Assembly: GCA_021783855.1 (NCBI GenBank)
Contig: JAJXTL010000001.1
Coordinates: 1 to 64,000 of the forward strand
Source: Pseudomonadota bacterium
GTDB lineage: Bacteria > Pseudomonadota > Gammaproteobacteria > Burkholderiales > Gallionellaceae
Direction: 5' to 3'
DNA length: 64,000 nt
Position numbers and translations under genes: made by a program. The notes under the pieces were generated by a model. That model did no database searches. It saw nothing but the letters and a program-made list of their open reading frames with translations, and was not told where the DNA came from. Shown piece by piece: positions 1 through 8,418 of the stretch. Each line of letters starts with the position of its first letter. The stretch's first letter is position 1.

Positions 1-6
1 TTTTTC

Positions 7-1182
7 TTATAATGCGAACTCCTCTTCATCTTTTTTGTGCAAAAAAAGCCGTTGGTCTAAATCACTAATTGACATCCCGGCATTGAGCTGATCTATTCGC
101 GACTGATCTAGATCATCCAACAAAACCAAATATTTTGGAAATGCCAGTTTGTTATGACGCAGCGCCCATGCTAAATCATACTTGCCTACATGACCCGCTG
201 AACCACCAAAAAAAGCCAGCACGTCTTTATTGTCCTCACGAAACGGCGTTGCCGTCAGGCCGATCAATAATTTAGGATGGAAATGCTCGACGACTGTGGC
301 ATAAGTTCTGGCAGGGGTGTGATGGGCTTCGTCAACCACTATCACGTCAAAAGCTTCCTTTTCCAGCGTGGCGATTTTGCTAAAGAGCGTATCGAAACTG
401 CCAAACACAAAATCGGTTTGCTCTGGGTCTGCACCACCAAAACAGGCCGAAAATGAATAAGTGCCAATGCCCATAACGTTTTTGAAGGCGGTAACCGATT
501 GCAACAGTATTTCGACTTGATGCGCCAAGAACAGTACACGCTTAACTTTTCCCTGTTGCAATATCTGCTTTAGCAAATGGGCAACGGTATAGGTTTTCCC
601 CAACCCTGTTGCCATTTCGATTAACAAACGATTATGCCCTGAGTTAAAGCGCGTCAAGCTATCTTGAATAACAGTTTCCTGGTATGTTCTGGGCTGAATT
701 TGCCGACCGATTTCTGAATGTTTTTCAATCCACAAGTTCTGCAAACCGTCACGGTCAAGTAGCTCAACTCCAAGCCTTAATGCTCGTACTTTCACCTCAG
801 AAGTAAAATAAGAATTGGTCACTAAAATCATGTTGACGACATTAGCGAGTCTTGCGCCTGTGACCAATTGATTTAGTGCGCTTACGTCAACAGTTATCCC
901 GGCTTGTCTTTGCTTGACTTCAATCGCAAAGCTGCGTTTGTTTTTATAGGCAAAAATATCAACGCCACCATCACCATGCTGAAATTCCTGCCCAACCTTG
1001 GTAATAATGGCATCGTTCCAGCCAGCAGCTACAAAAACATCACGGACGAAAATCTCAAAATCGGAAGGAGTTAGTTGATCTACCAGCTTGAACTCTGATA
1101 AAGCAATTTTGTACGGTGGCTGATGAACACGATTAGCGCTTACATGATGTTTGCCACCACTTTGTTTTTTGCGTGCTCTCAT
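7..1182 (-). CDS. Mrr-like endonuclease / SF2 helicase, apparently truncated
   Basis: 391 residues. An N-terminal Mrr-type restriction endonuclease domain (about 38-150) shows the PD-(D/E)xK elements GVDIF (D75) and EVK (E88, K90). A superfamily II helicase first lobe follows, with Walker A ATGLGKT (191-197), DEAH (284-287) and motif III TATPFR (310-315). The frame ends soon after, at the sequence DLDQRLFLHKKDEEEFAL, where family members normally continue into a second RecA lobe with motifs IV-VI. That lobe is absent before the stop and only six bases of the window remain. It may be a frameshifted or truncated gene or the first half of a split one. The ATG has an AGGAA ribosome site 11 bases upstream. 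Probable role: defence or DNA-processing translocase-nuclease (inference). Confidence 0.75.
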   Translation of the reverse strand: MRARKKQSGGKHHVSANRVHQPPYKIALSEFKLVDQLTPSDFEIFVRDVFVAAGWNDAIITKVGQEFQHGDGGVDIFAYKNKRSFAIEVKQRQAGITVDVSALNQLVTGARLANVVNMILVTNSYFTSEVKVRALRLGVELLDRDGLQNLWIEKHSEIGRQIQPRTYQETVIQDSLTRFNSGHNRLLIEMATGLGKTYTVAHLLKQILQQGKVKRVLFLAHQVEILLQSVTAFKNVMGIGTYSFSACFGGADPEQTDFVFGSFDTLFSKIATLEKEAFDVIVVDEAHHTPARTYATVVEHFHPKLLIGLTATPFREDNKDVLAFFGGSAGHVGKYDLAWALRHNKLAFPKYLVLLDDLDQSRIDQLNAGMSISDLDQRLFLHKKDEEEFAL

Positions 1183-1360
1183 GATTTCAATGCTTCCTAA
1201 GAATGGATGCTGTGCTGTTATGCTATTGCGTTGTAACTCTCGAAATTTATAGCATTAAATCAAGAGCAGAAACAGAGCGCAAGTGTGCCATAAAGCATAA
1301 AAAATAGGGATAGAATCTCAAATAAACTTACTTTGTCAATAGTCGGAAGCCTTTCGCTTA

Positions 1361-2500
1361 TTAACGCGGACGGCGGCGCGTCACGGCGGCGTTGAACTCC
1401 TGCCCTCTTAAAATGGCAATTTGCTGCAAAATCGGCGTCGTGACCGGCTCCAGCTTCTGGCGCATCAGGGTGCCGCTGGCCGTGCTGTGCGACAGAATCG
1501 GCGCGGCGACGCTGCTGTTCATGCAGGACAAAATCAGCATCGCGCGCACTTCCGCTGCGTATTCCGGCAGTTTCTCCAGAAACCGCCCTGCAACTGACGC
1601 CGTATCCCGGCAATGAACCTCCGCGTTTGCCATGATTTCCTCCAACGTATTCCCGGCGCACGGATACGACAGGGATGAAAAGTAGGCGGCCTGTGCATTG
1701 AGCAGCGTGTACGCCACATCTCTGTCCGCCGGATAACGCACCATCGCCTCAACCGTCTGAAGAAATGCCTGCCCTCTGGCCGACAAGACTCGCTCAAGCT
1801 GTACCGCATAAGGATGATCCGTCAGCTTGGCCAATTTCGGAATCAACGCGTTCCAGTCCTCGCGCGGCTCAACTTCAACCGGCAAGTTATCCGGCATGCA
1901 TTCGAGAAATCCGACATGATAGGCATTATCGACAGCCCCCCGGTTCCACAGCTTCTGGAGCACTTCGTCATCGATCAGCGGCAGTACCAGCCTGACCGTG
2001 TCGATGATGGTATGGGGGCTGTTTTCAAAGGGCAGGTATTCGACCAGATAGGCTGCCAGCACTTTGCCCATTTTCCCCTGAACCACGCATTCGCGCTCCA
2101 GCATGCGGCGTGCATTGTCAGCCACCGGCATCGCCCACCAGGCGCGCCGCGCCAGTTCATCTGTCAAGCCGTTTGAATAAGCTACCGATACCACCGCTTC
2201 GACTTCGCCCAGCAGCAACAGGCAATCTAGCCCCTTGTCGCGCGCCTGTCCCATGCGCGTCCAGCCGTGCAGATAGACCGGATAACCGCCCGGAGAACCC
2301 GTGGCTTTACCCGCCAGCATTTCGCGCACCCGGCGCAAATACTGTTCGGGGCGCCCGGTCGGATGCAGCTTGATCGATGCCTCGCCGCGAGCAGACAAAC
2401 CATGAACCACCATGGCTGCTTCATCGATGCGCACGGCCTGAATTTCTCCCGCCATCATCACATTGAGGCGCAACTCATCTTCCGGTGCCAGTTCCGACAT
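1361..2500 (-). CDS. DsrS-like conserved protein
   Basis: 379 residues, soluble, no signal peptide or membrane segment. I see no catalytic motif. From memory it matches proteins annotated 'sulfur reduction protein DsrS', named after the dsr locus of purple sulfur bacteria; the conserved stretches GSPGGYPVYLHGWTRMGQ and RRAWWAMP are typical of that family. No other dsr gene is in the window, so the name gives no function here. It is the last gene of a three-gene leftward operon (MoxR ATPase, VWA protein, this gene) with gaps of 3 and 10 bases, so it probably works with the ATPase/VWA pair. Confidence 0.6.
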   Translation of the reverse strand: MSELAPEDELRLNVMMAGEIQAVRIDEAAMVVHGLSARGEASIKLHPTGRPEQYLRRVREMLAGKATGSPGGYPVYLHGWTRMGQARDKGLDCLLLLGEVEAVVSVAYSNGLTDELARRAWWAMPVADNARRMLERECVVQGKMGKVLAAYLVEYLPFENSPHTIIDTVRLVLPLIDDEVLQKLWNRGAVDNAYHVGFLECMPDNLPVEVEPREDWNALIPKLAKLTDHPYAVQLERVLSARGQAFLQTVEAMVRYPADRDVAYTLLNAQAAYFSSLSYPCAGNTLEEIMANAEVHCRDTASVAGRFLEKLPEYAAEVRAMLILSCMNSSVAAPILSHSTASGTLMRQKLEPVTTPILQQIAILRGQEFNAAVTRRRPR

Positions 2501-2510
2501 AATCCTGCCC

Positions 2511-3692
2511 TTAATTCAGTTGGACGCGCTGCCCCCAGGGCACGGCAGCCTTGCCCTTGACCAGCCATAGTACGGGAAAGACAGGTTCACGCTGCGGGAA
2601 CTCTCCCAGCGCATCTGTAAAATACAGCAACAGATCGGGCTCACGTCCCTGGTGCGCAACCCACTCGAAAACAGGCCTGAAATCGGTACCGCCGCCGCCG
2701 GCAATTGCCTCGGGCAATCTGAACTCGTCCCACGGCTCGAACAACCAGGGGCCTTCTTTAACAAGCTGGCTGTCGCAGGCATGCAGCACGATGCGCGCGC
2801 GCAACTGCCCTTTTATTGCATTAATTTCGCTCATGAACTCATCGATTTCCTGCGCCGCAATCGAACCGCTGGTATCCAGAACCACCATGATATCGGCCTG
2901 TGCACTGCGTAACGAGGGCAAGATCATGTCGCCTTCCCGTCTTGAGGGGCGCATATAGCTGTAATCATCGCGCGCGTACTGCGTGAGATAGCGGGCGAGC
3001 AGCAGCCGCCACGGCAGCTTGGGCTGCATCAGCTCCCCGACCATACGCCCCAGAATGCCCCCCAGCTTGCCCGCCTGTTGCGCCTGTTGCGCCGCTCCTG
3101 CCAGACGCTGCTGCCATTGCGCCGCAAGAGACTCCTCTTCGCTCGCGGTCAATGGTTGCGGCTTCGGCGCGCCCTCATTCTTCCCCTGATCGTCCGGCTT
3201 TTGTCCTCGCTCGGATTCTTTCTTTTGCTCACCGCTGCCGTCGCCCTCATGCTGCGGCTGCTCTTCAGGTTCGTCGCTGTTGTTTTCGTCGATACAGGGG
3301 TAAATTTCCTCCGCCGTCATACTTTCAAAACTCTCCAGCACCACCGTACCGGGCGGCGGGAGCAGTCCGTCTTTGACCAGCAGCGGATTGATCGCGTGAT
3401 CGCAGGCAATCTCCCAGCGGAAGCGGTTGCGGTGCTGACGTCGCGCAAAATGGGAAAGCGCGCAGTGCAGCGCCTGATTCGCCAGCACGAACTGCGCCTG
3501 CTCCATGCTCAAAGCATCGATGTATTCCGGATTGTAGTAAAAATGGCGCGCATCGCTGTATGTGGTCTGACACCACGCAGGATCAGCCGCAACCATCGAC
3601 AGGCGCAACGCCAGCGCTCCCAGAAACGGCTTGTCCAGAATCAGCCGGGTTCTTGCTGCCGCCAGCTTGATTTCGATGTCATGAAGGTCCAT
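2511..3692 (-). CDS. DUF2201 metallopeptidase-like / VWA-like protein
   Basis: 393 residues. The N-terminal part (about 1-130) resembles the DUF2201 putative metallopeptidase domain, although a clean HExxH is not seen (HCALSH is at the expected place). A low-complexity, acidic and Glu/Gln/Lys-rich linker (about 130-190) follows. The C-terminal VWA-like domain (about 265-390) has a metal-ion-dependent adhesion site: DTSGS, then GGGGTDF, then TDALGEF. Proteins of this type pair with MoxR AAA+ ATPases, and here the MoxR gene is immediately upstream with a 3-base gap. Cytoplasmic, role unknown; probably an adaptor that presents a substrate to the ATPase. Confidence 0.8.
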   Translation of the reverse strand: MDLHDIEIKLAAARTRLILDKPFLGALALRLSMVAADPAWCQTTYSDARHFYYNPEYIDALSMEQAQFVLANQALHCALSHFARRQHRNRFRWEIACDHAINPLLVKDGLLPPPGTVVLESFESMTAEEIYPCIDENNSDEPEEQPQHEGDGSGEQKKESERGQKPDDQGKNEGAPKPQPLTASEEESLAAQWQQRLAGAAQQAQQAGKLGGILGRMVGELMQPKLPWRLLLARYLTQYARDDYSYMRPSRREGDMILPSLRSAQADIMVVLDTSGSIAAQEIDEFMSEINAIKGQLRARIVLHACDSQLVKEGPWLFEPWDEFRLPEAIAGGGGTDFRPVFEWVAHQGREPDLLLYFTDALGEFPQREPVFPVLWLVKGKAAVPWGQRVQLN

Positions 3693-3695
3693 ATC

Positions 3696-4742
3696 CTATC
3701 GCTGATACAACATCACATCGGCCACCGCATTCGCCCATGTAGAAAACTGCGGCACGGCAAACAGTTGCGAACCAATCGCGCGATGCATGTCGGACACCAG
3801 CATCACCCCCATTTCGCGCAACGGGAAGCGGCTGGCGTAATCCAGAATATGCCCGTGAATTTCACGCGCATTGCTGCTGCCACGGACTTTGGCCGCACGC
3901 CCGACCAGCGCCGAGGCGACCGCATATTGCAGATCAACTTCGCGCGGCACATCCACCTGTTCGCCTCTCAGGATAGCGTCCAGATCAGGCATGCGATCCA
4001 GATTTTCAACGAAGGCATTGAGTTCCAGGCCGGCCGCAGGGCCGACGCAGGCTTGCAAGGTCGCCAGCATCAATTCCGGGGAATCACCGAATTTTTGCAG
4101 CGCGCGGTGGGCAAATTCCCAGGAACGCGGACTGGGAAAGGCAACCGGATTGTGCGCGGGATCAAAATCGAACAGACGTTCCGGACGGAAGCGCAAAAAA
4201 CCGATCAGGCGTTCATCGATATTATTGCCGTAGGCCCAGGCAACCCAGTCGTCGAGATTGGCCTCGATCTCGAAATGGGAAAAGCGGTTGGCCAAGGGTG
4301 CAGGCATGGTGTAAGTGACGCCCCGGTCGCCCTGGCGGTTGCCGGCGGCGAAGATCGCCCAGCCCGCCGGGACTTCGTACGCGCCCAGACGCCGGTCGAG
4401 TATCAGCTGGTAGGCGGCGGCCGAAACACTGGGCGGGGCGGAAGTGATTTCATCCAGAAACAAAACGCCCTCAGGGCCATGGCGCTCACTATCCGGCAGC
4501 ATGGACGGAATGGCCCATTCGACGCGATTGTCGATTCTGAAGGGGATGCCGCGCAAATCGGAGGGTTCCATCTGCGACAGGCGTATGTCTATCATCGGCG
4601 CATCGTGGCGGGTTGCAACCTCGGCGATGATCTGGGATTTTCCCACGCCGGGCGGCCCCCATAACATGACAGGTGTATGGTGCCCTTCACGGGCACTGAT
4701 AAATTCTCGATCGAGTACGGCCTGAAGTTGTGCCGGGCGCAT
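3696..4742 (-). CDS. MoxR-family AAA+ ATPase
   Basis: 348 residues from the ATG at 4742, chosen because GGAG lies five bases upstream; a GTG two codons earlier is also in frame. Walker A is GPPGVGKS (about 30-37), Walker B is LFLDEIT (about 95-101), and a sensor-1-like AAGNRQGD follows. MoxR ATPases act as chaperone-like machines that insert cofactors or remodel complexes, usually with a VWA partner. The next two genes (VWA protein, DsrS-like protein) form the operon. A 528-codon open frame on the other strand is a shadow of this GC-rich gene. Confidence 0.88.
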   Translation of the reverse strand: MRPAQLQAVLDREFISAREGHHTPVMLWGPPGVGKSQIIAEVATRHDAPMIDIRLSQMEPSDLRGIPFRIDNRVEWAIPSMLPDSERHGPEGVLFLDEITSAPPSVSAAAYQLILDRRLGAYEVPAGWAIFAAGNRQGDRGVTYTMPAPLANRFSHFEIEANLDDWVAWAYGNNIDERLIGFLRFRPERLFDFDPAHNPVAFPSPRSWEFAHRALQKFGDSPELMLATLQACVGPAAGLELNAFVENLDRMPDLDAILRGEQVDVPREVDLQYAVASALVGRAAKVRGSSNAREIHGHILDYASRFPLREMGVMLVSDMHRAIGSQLFAVPQFSTWANAVADVMLYQR

Positions 4743-4807
4743 GGTCACTCCATTGGTTTAGACCGAATATTATCATATTGTAATACTCAGGCTTGGATAA
4801 TCCTCCT

Positions 4808-4953
4808 AACGGGCATGATAAATTTGTTACGCCTGTTCCCTCACCACAATCCTCTGGTGAAACAACTAGCCAATCGACTAAGCCAGCAAGCGGGCAAGTC
4901 GCTGGTTATCCCTCAAGCGGAAGAGGAAGCGAACGAATCGCTGCGCGAGTTTC
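4808..4953 (+). repeat. Dispersed intergenic repeat, copy A
   Basis: Between the moxR start and the plsY end. It starts with AACGGGCATG, then CCCTCACC, CTGGTGAAACAACTAGCCA, AAGTCGCTGGTTATC and ends near AATCGCTGCGCGA. The same ordered blocks occur at 12960-13165 (direct) and 42117-42270 (inverted). No reading frame is conserved among the copies. Confidence 0.7.
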
Positions 4954-4969
4954 TGGTTACTTGCCTTGT

Positions 4970-5578
4970 TTACTGGCTGGCTTTCCTGCCGATACGGCTC
5001 TCCCTGCCGGCCAGCAGATTTTGAATATTGCTTTTGTGCCGCCAGATCAGCAGCACGGACATGATTACGGTCGCCAGTACCCACTCGCGCGGCAAACCCA
5101 GCAGCATCGCATAGATCGGCGCACAGACAGCCGCCATCAATGCCGCGAGTGACGACAGGCGAAACACCAGCGCGACAGCCAGCCAGGTCGCAAGCGCTGC
5201 CAGCCCAAGCCATGCATTCAGCGCCAGCAGCACGCCCAATGCCGTCGCCACGCCCTTGCCGCCCTTGAGTTTCAGAAAGACAGGAAACAGGTGGCCCAGG
5301 AATACCGCCAGAAACACCAGCGCAATCAGCAAGACACCCTGTGCGTCGGGTGTGGCGAAGTGCATCGCCAGCGCCACCGCCACCCAGCCTTTCGCCGCAT
5401 CACCCAGCAAGGTCAGGGCCGCCGCCGCTTTCTTGCCGCTGCGCAACACATTGGTCGCACCCGGATTGCCCGAGCCGTAAGTGCGCGGGTCGGCGATGCC
5501 GAATGCACGACTGGTTACCACCGCAAAGGAAATCGAACCCAACAGATAGGCTGCAACAACAAAAACCAGAGTCAACAT
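4970..5578 (-). CDS. plsY: Glycerol-3-phosphate acyltransferase PlsY
   Basis: 202 residues, an inner-membrane protein with about five hydrophobic segments. PlsY transfers the acyl group of acyl-phosphate to glycerol-3-phosphate, making lysophosphatidate, the first step of phospholipid synthesis. The diagnostic loops are present: [12 protein letters not shown] near residue 36 and [11 protein letters not shown] near residue 107. The length is normal. The gene is divergent from folB, a common arrangement in betaproteobacteria. The C-terminal tail runs up to the dispersed repeat, and the stop lies just outside it. Confidence 0.95.
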   Translation of the reverse strand: MLTLVFVVAAYLLGSISFAVVTSRAFGIADPRTYGSGNPGATNVLRSGKKAAAALTLLGDAAKGWVAVALAMHFATPDAQGVLLIALVFLAVFLGHLFPVFLKLKGGKGVATALGVLLALNAWLGLAALATWLAVALVFRLSSLAALMAAVCAPIYAMLLGLPREWVLATVIMSVLLIWRHKSNIQNLLAGRESRIGRKASQ

Positions 5579-5699
5579 CGGGAATACCTTAAAATGCGCG
5601 AATAGCGGATTTTACTTGAATGCGAAAGATCCGCCAAAACAAACCATCGAATTAATCCGTTTGTGTTATTAAAGCATGAGCGGCACAAGGGCCATCGGC

Positions 5700-6056
5700 A
5701 TGGACATCATTTTTATACGCGAACTCAAAGTCACCACACTGATCGGCATTTACGAGCGTGAAAAGCACGTGCCGCAAACGCTGCAACTCGATCTTGAAAT
5801 CGCGCTGCCCAACAGCCGCGCCTGTTATAGCGACGACATCAATGACGCGCTGGATTACGCAAACGTTGCGCAGCATATCCAGACGGTATTGAGCGAAGGG
5901 CATTTTTCGTTGCTGGAAACGCTGGCCGAGCACATCGCGCAAATCATCCTCAAGGACTTCGACGCGCCCTGGGTCAAGGTGAGCGTCGCCAAACTGCAGG
6001 CGATACGCAACTGCAGGATGGTGGGCATATGCATCGAACGCGGTCAGGTAAAATGA
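5700..6056 (+). CDS. folB: Dihydroneopterin aldolase
   Basis: 118 residues from the ATG at 5700 (MDIIFIREL), which has AAGG about ten bases upstream. An in-frame ATG at 5676 adds eight unconserved residues and has no ribosome site. FolB splits 7,8-dihydroneopterin to 6-hydroxymethyl-dihydropterin in folate synthesis. The glutamate in YEREKHVPQ and the lysine in VSVAKLQAIR fit the active-site positions of the family. The stop overlaps the next start (ATGA), so it is translationally coupled to the following unknown gene. Confidence 0.93.
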   Translation: MDIIFIRELKVTTLIGIYEREKHVPQTLQLDLEIALPNSRACYSDDINDALDYANVAQHIQTVLSEGHFSLLETLAEHIAQIILKDFDAPWVKVSVAKLQAIRNCRMVGICIERGQVK

Positions 6057-6751
6057 CGGCGACAGACAAAATCGGACGGCAAATTATGACCTTATCTTTT
6101 TCATCACAACCGGGCCCGAGGGAGCGTCAACTGCAACGCAAGTTGAATAACCCCTTGTTCAGTGCCGCTACGATCACACAAGCAGCTATTCAGGCTGCAC
6201 AGCAGCAGGACCGGCTTGCCATGCAACAATTCATGGAGCAGTTTCGCGATTTGGTTCAGCGTGTGGTCAGCCTGGATCAAAATGTTGAAAGCGATGTTAT
6301 CCTGCTGTTAAAAGCGCAACTGGAGCATCAGTATGCGGTGTGTACGGGTCTTCCCGGCCAGACTGGTGCGATACGGGATGCGATCAAAAAACTGCTCAAT
6401 GCAATCAGCTCTACGTTACGCACCGCATCAAAAGATGATTCCGATGCACTGGAAAAATTAAGCACCGACGAGGCGCACACGATGCTCCATCTTCAACTGT
6501 GCGATCATCTGATCGTATCTGACATCCTCAACCCGGATGAAGTAATACGCGACGACGAACAAATACCCACGCTGTTAAACGAGCCGGAAGGCGCGCTGCA
6601 GGCAGCGATGGCATTGTTTCCGCCGGAGCGTATCAAGGCTTTGATTGACGAGGGTAAGATTTTGCTGAAAAAAGTTGAAGCAGAAGGACACAGCCTGCCC
6701 GTTGCCTGGCAACGACTTGCACAAATGGAAAGCTGGTTGCAGGAAGAATAA
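6053..6751 (+). CDS. Conserved hypothetical protein coupled to folB
   Basis: 232 residues, starting inside the folB stop (ATGA overlap); an alternative in-frame ATG is at 6086. I do not recognise a family. It is soluble, acidic and probably mostly helical, with Gln/Ala-rich stretches near the N-terminus and no signal peptide, membrane segment or metal motif. Composition matches the neighbouring housekeeping genes. The overlap suggests co-expression with folB, but nothing in the sequence points to a folate function. Confidence 0.7.
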   Translation: MTATDKIGRQIMTLSFSSQPGPRERQLQRKLNNPLFSAATITQAAIQAAQQQDRLAMQQFMEQFRDLVQRVVSLDQNVESDVILLLKAQLEHQYAVCTGLPGQTGAIRDAIKKLLNAISSTLRTASKDDSDALEKLSTDEAHTMLHLQLCDHLIVSDILNPDEVIRDDEQIPTLLNEPEGALQAAMALFPPERIKALIDEGKILLKKVEAEGHSLPVAWQRLAQMESWLQEE

Positions 6752-7010
6752 ACAGAAGGGCAATCGCGCGAACCGTACTTTCTTTACCCGCATGAAACAA
6801 GAGGTGATAGAGTTCGCACAGCTTGAATACCCGCGCTATGCAGCACATCATGACTGTTTCAAGTTTCAATTGAGGTGTGCTAAAAATACGCTGATGATTG
6901 ATATGCAATAAAATTCATCTTTCTAAAATCATTTAGCCACCTGTCCGGCGAAAATTTCAAGTTGTTTTTTGGTGTCTACATCGGGTTAGCGCTTCTCTTG
7001 GAAATTCAGC

Positions 7011-7499
7011 ATGGAAAATAATATTGATAAGTTTAACTACTACGTAGGATGTGTCTTCGCAGTCTTACAGAACGGTTTTCCTTGCCGAATAAGATTGAAT
7101 TTCGTTGAGATCATTGGCTGTGAAGAATGTTCTGAGACCATCTCCAGCAGTGGTAGCTGGACAGGCCTTTACCTTGTCAATGGCGAAGTTCAAGATATGA
7201 CGAAGGAACTAGAGTTTGTTTACGAAACAGTGAACTGGCTCTATGAAACCGGCTATCTAACTGGCTCTATCGGAGTAACGCAACTCGGCAAAAACGCTTT
7301 CGTCACATTAAGCCCCAAAGCCCTTGAAATACTGAAGGTAATTCCATCATCAATTGATGCAAGCGAAAAAGGAAAATCAATTGGACAAGAACTTTCAGAG
7401 GCATTTAACTCTGCTGCCAAAGAGCAAGTCGCAGATGTCGCAAGCAAAGCACTTTCCTATTTATTCAAGATCGGTTGGGGAGCGCTGTCTGGGCCTTAG
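7011..7499 (+). CDS. Cassette-borne hypothetical protein
   Basis: 162 residues, unrecognised. It is soluble and more AT-rich than its neighbours, as expected for a captured cassette gene. A region near residues 68-110 (TKELEFVYETVNWLYETGYL followed by LGKNAFVTLSPKALEIL) looks like a winged-helix fold in which 'LT.KG' type C-terminal helices are common. The C-terminal 35 residues form an Ala/Ser-rich amphipathic helix. The start lies 19 bases after the cassette boundary and the stop codon overlaps the attC R'' box. Confidence 0.7.
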   Translation: MENNIDKFNYYVGCVFAVLQNGFPCRIRLNFVEIIGCEECSETISSSGSWTGLYLVNGEVQDMTKELEFVYETVNWLYETGYLTGSIGVTQLGKNAFVTLSPKALEILKVIPSSIDASEKGKSIGQELSEAFNSAAKEQVADVASKALSYLFKIGWGALSGP

Positions 7500-7558
7500 C
7501 GCTAACCCAACATTTCGAGCGGGACGGCGCAAAATCGCGTCGCCCCTCAATTTGAACG
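7499..7558 (+). other. attC recombination site of the cassette
   Basis: R'' box GCGCTAAC at 7499-7506, then CCAACATTTCGAG, an imperfect stem (CGGGACGGCGC / GCGTCGCCCC with AAAAT between), then CTCAATTTGAAC at the L' position. Joined to the cassette start TTAGCGC it gives a complete attC whose R'' and R' pair perfectly. In the linear sequence R' is missing: after AACG comes TGTGCGCC. Confidence 0.65.
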
Positions 7559-7640
7559 TGTGCGCCGGGCATGGCGCGTTACTTCATCGGTGCAAGTCCT
7601 GGGGCCAGGTTTTGCCGCAACCATAGGTGCGTCTTACCCC
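7558..7640 (+). mobile_element. Possible 5' remnant of a group II intron
   Basis: Directly after AAC of attC the sequence reads GTGTG, which fits the GUGYG 5' end of group II introns. It continues with a GCGCC/GGCGC hairpin enclosing GGGCAT and then GGTGCAAGTCC, an arrangement common at the start of bacterial group II introns. No domain V, 3' end or reverse transcriptase follows, so at most the first part of domain I is left. Class C group II introns are known to insert into attC sites. The stretch 7640-7860 holds nothing else I recognise. Confidence 0.4.
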
Positions 7641-7871
7641 GCTTCGCAGAGCCGAAGATCAGAAGATGGAACACCAGTAAAAGTGCGCAGCCCGTTAATT
7701 TTGCGCTGAGGCTGTAAAAAAATTAATAATTAATTTACTTACAAATCAATTTTGTTGTCAGTCTGTTTCACGTCGTTTTATCTAGCACTCACTCCCCCGC
7801 TGTCCTGCCCCCCTTGTTGTAAACCCGGATTCGGGATTGTTCAGGCTGAGGTCTGCGTGCAAAAATATAAT

Positions 7872-7904
7872 TGCCTTGACAATTAGTGCCCAGGCATTTA
7901 TTTT
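7872..7904 (+). promoter_or_regulatory. Predicted promoter and operator of the efflux operon
   Basis: TTGACA at 7876-7881 and TATTTT at 7899-7904 are separated by 17 bases. An inverted repeat, TGCCT at 7872-7876 and AGGCA at 7892-7896, overlaps the promoter, a plausible site for the MarR-type product of the first gene. Confidence 0.45.
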
Positions 7905-7938
7905 TACGCATCTGCCGATGTCCTAAATTAAGGTTCCT

Positions 7939-8418
7939 ATGATGAGCAACAGCCAGCATGTTTTTTATAGCGAGGAAAGTTACACGCCCGAGGAGTCGGT
8001 TGGTTACCTGATGCGCGGTGCTTGGCAGGCGCTGCTGAAAAATATCGATGCCGAGATGCAGACGCTGGATTTGACCGGCATGCAGTGGGGGCCTCTGTTG
8101 TTGATCGCAAAAGGCTCGTGCCATACGGTGGCGGGTTGCGCGCGCGCAAGTTACAGCGACAGCGGTGCGATGACGCGCATGCTGGACAGGCTGGAGAGCA
8201 AGGGTTTGTTGTGCCGTGTTCGCAGCGAGGAGGACAGACGAGTGGTTAATCTTGAGTTAACCAGGGCGGGGCAAGACATCTCCAAACAGATTCCGGCTCA
8301 TCTGGTAAAGGTGCTGAACAAGCATTTGCAGGGTTTTAGCAAGGCGGAGTTCGATCTGTTCAAAAATATGCTGAGACGCTTTACTGAAAACGGCAACCCT
8401 CCTCCGGAGGCGGCATGA
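7939..8418 (+). CDS. MarR-family transcriptional regulator
   Basis: 159 residues; ATG at 7939 (or 7942) after AAGG. A winged helix-turn-helix at about 60-115 ends in the wing signature SEEDRRVVNLELT. It heads a four-gene operon: its stop overlaps the start of the outer-membrane factor gene by four bases. The EmrR-like position suggests it represses this efflux operon and is released by a small aromatic ligand (inference from the family). Confidence 0.9.
   Translation: MMSNSQHVFYSEESYTPEESVGYLMRGAWQALLKNIDAEMQTLDLTGMQWGPLLLIAKGSCHTVAGCARASYSDSGAMTRMLDRLESKGLLCRVRSEEDRRVVNLELTRAGQDISKQIPAHLVKVLNKHLQGFSKAEFDLFKNMLRRFTENGNPPPEAA

Larger units (their letters stand above)
6985..7558 (+). mobile_element. 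Solitary integron gene cassette
   Basis: The segment starts at G^TTAGCGC (6985-6992) and ends in ...AACG at 7558. The 10-base sequence GGGTTAGCGC at 6983-6992 is the exact reverse complement of GCGCTAACCC at 7499-7508. This is what integron cassettes show: the first bases of the inserted cassette are the displaced R' half that pairs with R'' of the cassette's own attC. The cassette carries one gene in the normal orientation and its stop codon abuts attC. No integrase gene or attI is in the window. Confidence 0.65.

Noticed and set aside
3078..4664. A 528-codon open frame on the + strand across the VWA and MoxR genes
   Set aside because: It is the complement of two well-supported genes, has a biased Arg/Gln/His-rich composition and no domain; a GC-driven shadow.
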